From NCBI GenBank assembly GCA_038329675.1, contig JBBQNE010000098.1, positions 1 to 12,218 of the forward strand: a DNA stretch of 12,218 nt, written 5' to 3'. The notes under the pieces were generated by a model. That model made no database searches and had not been told where the DNA came from. It worked only from the letters and a program-made list of their open reading frames with translations. Shown here piece by piece: positions 1-5,734 of the stretch. The first letter of the stretch is position 1. Every line of letters begins with the position of its first letter. This DNA comes from JANXVY01 sp038329675 (GTDB lineage Bacteria > Pseudomonadota > Alphaproteobacteria > Rhizobiales > Hyphomicrobiaceae). Position numbers and translations under genes: made by a program.

Positions 1-2
1 TC

Positions 3-536
3 TATTTGATTGAACACGGGCGGGTCCGCACATACTACGCGTCTCCGATGGGCAGAGAAATTACGTTAGCCTATTGGACACCAGGTCATTTTGTGGGTGG
101 GCCCGAAGTGTTTGGGCGTGGCTCGCATATGTGGTCGGGCATAACAGTTGAGCCGTGCCGATTGTTATATTTGCCTGGCGCCGTGGTGCGGTCGCTCGCC
201 TTGTCGATACCGACATTTGCCATGTGCCTGATCGAAGGCTTAATCGCCAAAGGCAATTGCTACTCAGCGCTCGTTCAGATGCTTGGAACGCGCAGCGTAA
301 AAGAACGCCTGGCACAACTTCTGTTGATCTTAGCCGAGCTCGACGATAGCGACGCTGGGCAGCATCCTCCCCGCATCAGTCGCCGCATCACGCACGAGCA
401 GTTAGCCAGCATCGTCGGATCAACGCGGCAATGGGTGACCAGCACGCTCGCGCGTTTCCAGAAATCGGGCATTATTGCCATCGATCGTGGTGGCATCCAA
501 ATTTTGCGGCCAGCCGATCTCTTGTCGGAACCATAA
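3..536 (+). CDS. Crp/Fnr-family transcriptional regulator, 5' partial
   Basis: Cytoplasmic DNA-binding regulator with the cyclic-nucleotide-binding fold followed by a winged helix. The frame is open to the left edge and reads Y-L-I-E-H-G-R-V-R, the usual interior of the beta-barrel sensor domain. The TTG at position 6 is therefore unlikely to be the true start, and roughly the first 50-60 residues are outside the window. Counting from that TTG, the end of the sensor barrel is at about 1-60, the long dimerisation helix at about 75-112 (QMLGTRSVKERLAQLLLILAEL) and the helix-turn-helix at about 128-152 (THEQLASIVGSTRQWVTSTL), with the wing ending in ILRPADLL. The FNR iron-sulfur cysteines, if any, would lie in the missing part, so the signal cannot be assigned. 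A strong terminator follows within 10 bases of the stop, so it is probably transcribed separately from the polysaccharide genes downstream. Family assignment is secure; ligand and targets are unknown. Confidence 0.88.
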   Translation, partial: YLIEHGRVRTYYASPMGREITLAYWTPGHFVGGPEVFGRGSHMWSGITVEPCRLLYLPGAVVRSLALSIPTFAMCLIEGLIAKGNCYSALVQMLGTRSVKERLAQLLLILAELDDSDAGQHPPRISRRITHEQLASIVGSTRQWVTSTLARFQKSGIIAIDRGGIQILRPADLLSEP

Positions 537-544
537 CAGACGAC

Positions 545-573
545 GCCGCTTCAGCGGCCAGTTTTGCTTTTTT
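545..573 (+). terminator. Intrinsic terminator of the Crp/Fnr gene
   Basis: The stem GCCGCT (545-550) pairs with AGCGGC (553-558). It can be drawn as a 5-bp stem with a TTCA loop. It is followed by TTTTGCTTTTTT at 562-573. Its position just after the stop at 536 fits Rho-independent termination of the regulator transcript. Confidence 0.75.
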
Positions 574-588
574 CGCCCACAACGCGGC

Positions 589-615
589 GTTCGCGATGCT
601 TCCATGTGCGCGAAC
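589..615. repeat. Inverted repeat, 7-bp arms
   Basis: GTTCGCG (589-595) is matched by CGCGAAC (609-615) across 13 bases. It lies between the regulator terminator and the first polysaccharide gene. It could be a protein-binding site or an RNA stem; no run of T follows it, so it is not a typical terminator. Function unknown. Confidence 0.4.
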
Positions 616-661
616 CGAACGCTTATGGGCGTTCCTGCCACGCCAGTTAGCGCTGACACGA

Positions 662-684
662 CAAACGACTTGACGCGTCGTTTG
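662..684. repeat. Inverted repeat, 8-bp perfect arms
   Basis: CAAACGAC (662-669) pairs perfectly with GTCGTTTG (677-684) over a 7-base spacer; a nested GACGCGTC palindrome (672-679) overlaps the right arm. It sits about 145 bases upstream of the start at 830, where an operator or a leader-RNA hairpin for the polysaccharide operon could lie. It does not match the canonical Crp (TGTGA-N6-TCACA) or Fnr (TTGAT-N4-ATCAA) consensus. Confidence 0.45.
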
Positions 685-725
685 AAGGTGTTGTTCGCTC
701 TCGCCTGCCCCTAACGACCGTTGCA

Positions 726-833
726 ATGTTGTTTCTTACTTCGGAGGAGACAACTGAAGCGGACGGCGGTGTAGCGTCGCATTTTCAGGTGATGGCGCGT
801 GAGTTGAATGATGTGATGTCGAGCATACCATGA
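726..833 (+). CDS. Short ORF (35 aa), GT4 N-terminus-like, coupled to next gene
   Basis: ATG at 726 opens a 35-codon frame ending in TGA at 831-833. The stop overlaps the ATG (830) of the following gene as ATGA, the usual geometry of translational coupling. The peptide starts MLFLTSEE and contains GGVASHFQVMAREL, which resembles the first beta strand, glycine loop and helix at the N-terminus of GT4 glycosyltransferases (xLFLT...GGVxSHxxxLAxxL). If that is right, it is the surviving N-terminal stub of a lost glycosyltransferase, or a short leader peptide. The frame stays open upstream to 657 without a start codon. No good ribosome binding site precedes 726. It is too short to be an active enzyme. 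The resemblance is read by eye and could be chance. Confidence 0.33.
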   Translation: MLFLTSEETTEADGGVASHFQVMARELNDVMSSIP

Positions 834-1969
834 CCAAGCCGCTTGCTGATCTTGCGGCCTCCGCCCACGCGGCCACTGCGGCCCTCTCGGGCGTGAAGCG
901 CGTCATCGTCGTATCCGATCTCTACCGGGTTGACGACCGTGTCCCCGATAGGCTGGCCCCACCGGGCGCCATCAATACGAGGTGGATCTTTGAACTGTTC
1001 GGCCCCCCAGTTGGGGCATTGCTAGGCGTGCCAAGTCTTCCGCTGATCGAGTTTGATTATCCAGATCCGATGTCACGGATCAGCGTGTATCGGCGCCTTG
1101 GTCGAGAATTCACGTCGGCTGGGTGGGCCTCGCTTTTCGACGACCTTGACGACCAATCAACCGAAAATGAACTCGCTGACCGTTTCACCGATGCGCTGGT
1201 CATTGCATATGAAATGCCCCCATATCTACGGTTAGCGCTATCGCGACATAACATACCATACATCGACTTATTTATTCACCCAGTCAGGTTTCTGCCCGAC
1301 TATATCTTCGGCATACGGTCCAATGTTCGGTCGGTCTACGATCGTCTCTGTGAAACAGAGATCCCAGATGAAGTTGTAGCCGGTTTCGCTCGGGTGTCGA
1401 CTGGCCGCACGGCGCGGACGCATCGATCGGCCGAACCTGAGACGGGGTCGGCGATATTCTTTGGTCAAATCAAAGTCGACTCGTCCTTGATCGCCAATGG
1501 TCAAATCGCGGCCCATGAGGACGTTGAAGCCGCGCTCCTCGAACTCGCATCCCAGTACCCCGTCGTTTATTACAAACCGCACCCTTACGTAGAGGATGCC
1601 GACGCGCTGAAAGCGCGCTTATCAAAGCTCCCGAAATTGAAGTGGGTCACTTGGAACCCATATGACATTTTGGCGCTGCAACGGGTCGGTATATGCGCGA
1701 GCTTATCTTCTGGAACGCTGCATGAGGCGCGATATTTCGAAATGCCAACAAAGCGGTTTCTGGCTGAACGTCTAATAATTCCAGCTCCTGACACACATAT
1801 TGACCAAGCCTTTGTGAACCAACTTTATCGACGCTCACCGCCAGCCGTATTCGACCCGAATTATTGGCGTTACATATTAGGCCTAAGCGACAACATGCCT
1901 AATCTGCGCATGCCCGACGCGACCGATGGCGCGCTTAAATTTAGCCTCAACATGAAGTGGGGTCGATAA
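830..1969 (+). CDS. Capsule polysaccharide synthesis-like transferase (KpsC/KpsS-like)
   Basis: A 379-residue soluble protein without signal peptide or clear membrane segment. The C-terminal half carries motifs seen in the capsule-synthesis group (KpsC/KpsS-type Kdo transferases and relatives): FFGQ at 210-213, VVYYKPHPY at 245-253 with the Lys-Pro-His-Pro core, and SLSSGTLHEARYF at 291-303, where a Ser/Gly loop would hold the nucleotide-sugar phosphate. By family knowledge it would transfer a sugar from an activated donor to a growing surface polysaccharide on the cytoplasmic face of the inner membrane. The N-terminal half (1-200) matches nothing I recognise. The ATG at 830 is the first start after the in-frame stop at 809-811; the ribosome site is weak (GAG at 821-823), so translation may depend on the overlapping upstream ORF. 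It ends 4 bases before the GT4 gene, indicating an operon. The general class is likely; the sugar and acceptor are not known. Confidence 0.62.
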   Translation: MTKPLADLAASAHAATAALSGVKRVIVVSDLYRVDDRVPDRLAPPGAINTRWIFELFGPPVGALLGVPSLPLIEFDYPDPMSRISVYRRLGREFTSAGWASLFDDLDDQSTENELADRFTDALVIAYEMPPYLRLALSRHNIPYIDLFIHPVRFLPDYIFGIRSNVRSVYDRLCETEIPDEVVAGFARVSTGRTARTHRSAEPETGSAIFFGQIKVDSSLIANGQIAAHEDVEAALLELASQYPVVYYKPHPYVEDADALKARLSKLPKLKWVTWNPYDILALQRVGICASLSSGTLHEARYFEMPTKRFLAERLIIPAPDTHIDQAFVNQLYRRSPPAVFDPNYWRYILGLSDNMPNLRMPDATDGALKFSLNMKWGR

Positions 1970-1973
1970 TACG

Positions 1974-3650
1974 ATGCCCGGGCAAGAAAAGCGCACTGGC
2001 GTCATCATGGACGTTTCGCGCCTCGTCTCGAATATGGGACAAGCCACGCCAACGGGGATCGATCGCACCGAGTTGCGATACTCAGCCTGGGCTTGCTCGA
2101 CAGCCGCGGTCGATGTCGCGTTCGTCAGACAGATCGGGAATAGCTTCGAGGTCGTGCCAACGAGCGTGGTCGAGCGCATAACGGGATTGTTGGATCGCAA
2201 ATGGAGTGGCGCACGCGACATCTCAACGGCGTTGCCAGTTTTTGCAGCATCAGCCCCGACAGCAGACCCTCAAATTCCCCCGAGCCTCGTTCAGTTCATT
2301 CGCCGATGTGGCGTAGTATTCTATATTAACGCGTCCCACTATGGAATCGATCGGGAGACACTCTATTTAGAGTTGCACTTGCGCTGGAGAGTACGATTTA
2401 TATTCTACTTTCACGATCTTCTTCCAATGCAGTTTCCCGAATATGTTAAAGAAAAAGACGCTCTAACTCATGAAAATTGCCTTCTAAGTGCATGTCGATT
2501 GAACTCAATCATACTTACAAACTCGAAGGCGACCGCAAAAGCCTTGAGCGATTGGGGTGCCGTCAAGGGTATTCCAAGGCTTTCAGCCCATGTTCTGACC
2601 ATCGGACTTGAATCGCAATTTTCGCATGCTCTGCAATCAAGCTCTTCGCAGCTTGACGCGCATCCCTACTTCCTGATGGTCGGTACAATCGAGCCGCGGA
2701 AAAATCACGCTCTCGTCCTCAATATTTGGCGGGATATGTGCCATGGAGGCGACAAATCAACAGTGCCGAGGCTTGAAATTGTTGGAAAGCGCGGGTGGGA
2801 AAGTAACCAGATTTTCAATTTCATCGAACGATGCGCACAGATCAAAGGCGTGGTGTTTGAAAAGACAGCCATCGAAGACCATGTATTACGTGACCTCATC
2901 CACGGCGCGCGGGCGCTTTTGTTTCCATCATTCGGCGAGGGATGGGGAATGCCGATCGTTGAAGCAATCGCGCTTGGCGTACCAGTCATTTGTAGCGATC
3001 TGCCAGTATTTCGGGAGGCCGCGCAGGGCTCGGCTGACTATCTTGATCCTCTCGATGCGCAGGCCTGGCGCCAAGCTCTCCTTGAGTATGCAGAACCAGG
3101 GTCCGCGAGGCGGGCAGCTCAAATCGAGCGCCAGCATGCCGTGCAATTGCCAACCTGGGAGCAGCATTTCGATCAACTTGAGGAAATTCTTGCTCAACAA
3201 AGTGCAACACGCGTGAACGTCTCACCGGCCGTCCCTAAGGCCGGGAGGATGGCATTGCCTGTCAAGCAACCCTATACGCCCGATCTGGTCGCCATTGCAG
3301 CTGTCAAAGGACGCAAAAATTTCAATACGTTTGTGCAGCAAGCCGATATTTTTCGCGACTCTCGCGATTATCATTCGGCTGCGATGTTTTACTCCGAAGC
3401 ACTGAAATACGATCCCGGCAAGCCCGATATCTGGATACAGTTCGGCCATATGCTTAAGGAGCACGGCGACTTTCAGGCAGCATTCGAGGCCTATTCCCAA
3501 GCTTTCGTATTAACACCACGTGACGTGGATCTGCATATTCAGGTCGGTCATTTGCTCAAAGTCGCAGGTCGAAAAGATGACGCTAATCGGTATTACAGGC
3601 TAGGTTTTGAACTTGATCCTTCAAGCGACGCCTTAAGCCATATCAAGTAG
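1974..3650 (+). CDS. GT4-family glycosyltransferase with C-terminal TPR repeats
   Basis: A 558-residue fusion. The N-terminus has the signature VIMDVSRLVSN...GQATPTGIDRTELRY (about 10-36), common to a group of alphaproteobacterial glycosyltransferases. The GT-B catalytic part follows: acceptor half to about 225, then VGTIEPRKNH (236-245) and the donor-site motif FGEGWGMPIVEAIALGVPV (320-338), which contains the paired glutamates E322 and E330 of GT4 enzymes. A linker rich in Pro and Ala (about 410-445) leads to roughly three TPR-like helical pairs (about 455-555; for example YYRLGFELDP). TPRs normally bind a partner protein, so this enzyme probably docks on an assembly complex. The start codon lies 4 bases after the preceding gene, so the two are co-transcribed. 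Stretches near 2380-2540 are visibly AT-rich with codon use unlike sbcC, which suggests transfer. Retaining transfer of a sugar from a nucleotide donor is well supported; donor and polymer are unknown. Confidence 0.88.
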   Translation: MPGQEKRTGVIMDVSRLVSNMGQATPTGIDRTELRYSAWACSTAAVDVAFVRQIGNSFEVVPTSVVERITGLLDRKWSGARDISTALPVFAASAPTADPQIPPSLVQFIRRCGVVFYINASHYGIDRETLYLELHLRWRVRFIFYFHDLLPMQFPEYVKEKDALTHENCLLSACRLNSIILTNSKATAKALSDWGAVKGIPRLSAHVLTIGLESQFSHALQSSSSQLDAHPYFLMVGTIEPRKNHALVLNIWRDMCHGGDKSTVPRLEIVGKRGWESNQIFNFIERCAQIKGVVFEKTAIEDHVLRDLIHGARALLFPSFGEGWGMPIVEAIALGVPVICSDLPVFREAAQGSADYLDPLDAQAWRQALLEYAEPGSARRAAQIERQHAVQLPTWEQHFDQLEEILAQQSATRVNVSPAVPKAGRMALPVKQPYTPDLVAIAAVKGRKNFNTFVQQADIFRDSRDYHSAAMFYSEALKYDPGKPDIWIQFGHMLKEHGDFQAAFEAYSQAFVLTPRDVDLHIQVGHLLKVAGRKDDANRYYRLGFELDPSSDALSHIK

Positions 3651-3736
3651 CATTGGACGACAGTCGGCCACCGACCGATACAGCGAGGGATGCCAGATGA
3701 GCGCCAGCCATTTTTATGCGCTCGTTGAAAATGTGA

Positions 3737-3981
3737 GAACGGACTCTAAAGGGCGGCGGCCTTGCGCTGTTGCACGTACCGTTACACATTCCATTCTATC
3801 GTTTCGATGTAAACCATTACTTGTCTGACGCCAATTCCGGCGCGCGCATGGAAATGCATATTTGACAAAAAGCAATATCAAACGTATTGCGCAAAAAGCG
3901 GGTTGCACTATCGTCGATAGTGTTGGCGGCGGCGCATCAAAGGTCTACGCAGAATTTTTAACATTCCGCCGTCCGGCTTAA
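3737..3981 (+). pseudogene. Frameshifted remnant of a SAM-dependent methyltransferase
   Basis: Two adjacent frames join into one methyltransferase-like C-terminal region. In the frame starting at 3737 the translation reads LKGGGLALLHVPLHIPFY (from 3746), the strand-4/5 area of class I methyltransferases (usually LKPGGxxx), and continues RFDVNHYLSD...ARMEMHI to a TGA at 3863. In the next frame, from TTG at 3862, it continues LTKSNIKRIAQKAGCT and ends SKVYAEFLTFRRPA before TAA at 3979-3981. Restoring one T in the run at 3861-3863 fuses the two parts. The cofactor-binding N-terminal half (GxGxG loop) is missing. Residues read in the third-frame stretch just upstream (HFYALVEN, from 3709) may be a further piece behind another frameshift. 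It lies directly after the GT4 gene on the same strand, so it was probably a sugar or polysaccharide methyltransferase of that cluster. The assignment rests on reading the frames by eye. Confidence 0.6.
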
Positions 3982-4114
3982 TCGAGCTAATAAGATAGAG
4001 TAAGCGACGGGCGGACTCGATGTTGTGTTGTCACGCCGCAGCAAACAGTTGCGGTCCCTTGCACTGGGGTGGCCATGAAAAATTAAACCGCACTTGTGCG
4101 ATCAATAAACGCGT

Positions 4115-4130
4115 AAGTTCGAAGTTCGAA
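4115..4130. repeat. Tandem 7-base repeat AAGTTCG x2
   Basis: AAGTTCG occurs twice back to back, followed by AA, producing two overlapping TTCGAA palindromes. It is short and may be chance or an operator-like site. No gene starts nearby other than sbcD, about 260 bases downstream. Confidence 0.25.
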
Positions 4131-4393
4131 ACAGTAGCAAAATGTTGATAATGAGACGTGGCGCATGGGCCGCGCATTGCATTCGTTAGCCGTCGCAAGT
4201 TATTGTCCGTGGTGAAGTTCGGCGATCTTGCGTGCCCGGGTAGGTGCTGCCAGTCTGGGCCGTCCTTGGTGATTTGAGTTGGCCTTGCTGGTCCAGTTGA
4301 TCGGTGAATCTATGCGTCGTTAGCGGCAACCGGCGATCTTTGCACGTTGCCAGTCCATCAGGCGGCGTGATGAATCAATAGGGCGGACCCGTC

Positions 4394-5731
4394 ATGCTGC
4401 GCATCATCCACACCGCAGATTGGCATTTGGGTCAGACGCTGGTGGGTTATTCGCGCGAGCGCGAACACAGGATGGTTTTGGCAGAGCTTGCCGCACTTGC
4501 TGCGGCGCGCGAGGCCGATGCGCTCATCGTCGCAGGCGATGTCTTTGACAATCAGAACCCGTCGGGAACGTCGCAGCGGCTTTATTACGAAACTCTGATG
4601 GCGCTGAAGCGTGCGCGACCAGCGATGACGATCGTGGTGACGGCGGGCAATCACGATGCAGCCGGGCGGCTTGAAGCGCCATCCCCGATACTTCAGGCGA
4701 TGGATGTCCATGTCATCGGCAACGTCCGTCGGACCCCTGGGCGGATTGATGGCGGGGGCCACGTGGTTGAATTGCGAAATGCGATGGGGGACGTCGCGGC
4801 GCTCGTGCTTGCGGTGTCGTATCCCACGTCGTCATGTTTAGCACCGCCACGGTCGGCGGAGCTGCGGTCGGGCAAGTTGCAGTCCGTTGGATTGCAGCTC
4901 GAAGACGATCGTAGCGACAGCTATGCAACTCGGGAGCTGTATGCCGAGCTGATGCAAGCAACCCAAGTTGCCGCACCCTTTTGTCCCGACGGTTTTCCAC
5001 GAGACCGCCTGCCACAATACGGCGTGCCACTCATCGTCACTGGACATTTGAGTGTGGCGGGGGCGACCGAAAGCGTTGGGGCGGAACGGCGTATTGTTAT
5101 TGGCGGGCAGCACGCGGTCTCCGCCGACGTGTTTCCGTCGCAAGCGGCGTATGTGGCGCTTGGCCATTTGCACAAAGCCCAGGACGTCAAGTCGCTACAA
5201 CCGAGCCAGATAATTCGGTACTGCGGGTCGTTGCTACCGCTGTCGGCCTCGGAGATCGACTACGCGCACGGGGTTTCATTAGTGACACTCGATGGGGCAG
5301 CTGTCGTTTCGGTCGAACATGTGCCGCTGGCCCGCCCGGTTGCGTTTCATCGCATCCCGCAGCGCGGGGAGATCAAGCTCGAAGCAGTGGCCGAACAACT
5401 GGCGCGGGTCGCGGGTGACCCTGGGCTACCGACTGAGCAATGGCCGTTCGTGCAAATTTCACTTAAGCGCGAGGGGCTATCGGCTGGATATCGCGCCGAG
5501 CTCGACCGGCTAGCGGAGAGGTTCCCGCTGCGCCTGTTGGAGCCGCGGGTGGCAAGACCTGAGGTCGATGACCCTGCGGTTGTGACGGCGGACGATGCGC
5601 AAACGCAACTCGCCGATCTCGATCCCGAAGCGATGTTTGCCGAGGCGTTTCTGGCCACCCACCATGTGGCGCCAGAGGCTGCCCACATCACAGCGTTCCG
5701 CGCAGCAATGACGATCGCAGCGGAGGCTTGA
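4394..5731 (+). CDS. sbcD: SbcD, nuclease subunit of the SbcCD (Mre11-Rad50-type) complex
   Basis: Metal-dependent calcineurin-like phosphoesterase that, with SbcC, acts as a double-strand exonuclease and hairpin endonuclease, removing palindromic structures and protein-blocked ends. All Mre11-type motifs are present: ADWHLGQ with D9 and H11, AGDVFD with D49, AGNHDAAGRLEAP with N86-H87-D88, VTGH with H218, and ALGHLHKAQ with H258 and H260. After the catalytic domain (to about 300) comes the capping region and a C-terminal helical segment (about 400-445) that would bind the base of the SbcC coiled coil. At 445 residues it is somewhat longer than E. coli SbcD (400); residues about 145-205 hold extra sequence. 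ATG 4394 is preceded by AGGGCGG (4380-4386) at suitable spacing and encodes the canonical M-L-R-I-I-H-T-A-D start. It ends 3 bases before sbcC, whose ribosome site lies inside its last codons. Confidence 0.97.
   Translation: MLRIIHTADWHLGQTLVGYSREREHRMVLAELAALAAAREADALIVAGDVFDNQNPSGTSQRLYYETLMALKRARPAMTIVVTAGNHDAAGRLEAPSPILQAMDVHVIGNVRRTPGRIDGGGHVVELRNAMGDVAALVLAVSYPTSSCLAPPRSAELRSGKLQSVGLQLEDDRSDSYATRELYAELMQATQVAAPFCPDGFPRDRLPQYGVPLIVTGHLSVAGATESVGAERRIVIGGQHAVSADVFPSQAAYVALGHLHKAQDVKSLQPSQIIRYCGSLLPLSASEIDYAHGVSLVTLDGAAVVSVEHVPLARPVAFHRIPQRGEIKLEAVAEQLARVAGDPGLPTEQWPFVQISLKREGLSAGYRAELDRLAERFPLRLLEPRVARPEVDDPAVVTADDAQTQLADLDPEAMFAEAFLATHHVAPEAAHITAFRAAMTIAAEA
5722..5726 (+). promoter_or_regulatory. 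Ribosome binding site of sbcC within the end of sbcD
   Basis: GGAGG at 5722-5726 stands 8 bases before the sbcC ATG (5735) and lies in the final codons of sbcD. This fixes the sbcC start and implies coupled translation of the two subunits. Confidence 0.75.
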
Positions 5732-5734
5732 GAC

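Larger units (their letters stand above)
3651..4393. other. Decayed intergenic interval between polysaccharide genes and sbcDC
   Basis: About 740 bases without an intact gene. The left third carries the methyltransferase remnant listed separately, preceded by a small hairpin GTCGG-CCA-CCGAC (3663-3675) with no T-run. The right part (3982-4393) has no convincing coding sequence on the plus strand. On the minus strand a frame stays open from 4309 to 4031 (ATG at 4175-4177 would give 48 residues), and another short open stretch lies at 4203-4319; neither has a recognisable product. It also holds a 7-base tandem repeat (AAGTTCG twice, 4115-4128) and a small hairpin at 4089-4100. I see no insertion-sequence ends with target duplications. 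Confidence 0.6.

Noticed and set aside
743..750. Strong Shine-Dalgarno-like GGAGGAGA
   Set aside because: No ATG, GTG or TTG start with a useful frame follows at 5-12 bases; it lies inside the 726-833 ORF as Glu-Glu codons.
3663..3675. Hairpin GTCGG-CCA-CCGAC after the GT4 stop as a terminator
   Set aside because: The stem is only 5 bp with a 3-base loop and there is no T-run after it.
3697..3828. 43-codon ORF with a good GAGGGA ribosome site
   Set aside because: Most of it runs in a different frame across the better-supported methyltransferase remnant, and its own C-terminal half has no family resemblance. Its first residues may instead belong to the remnant upstream of a frameshift.
3862..3890. 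Promoter-like TTGACA at 3862-3867, 17 bases before TATTGC
   Set aside because: It lies inside the methyltransferase remnant, the -10 match is poor, and no gene starts within 450 bases downstream.
3908..3922. Palindrome ACTATC-GTC-GATAGT as an operator
   Set aside because: It falls in the remnant coding frame (A-G-C-T-I-V-D-S), so coding constraint explains it; there is no supported promoter beside it.
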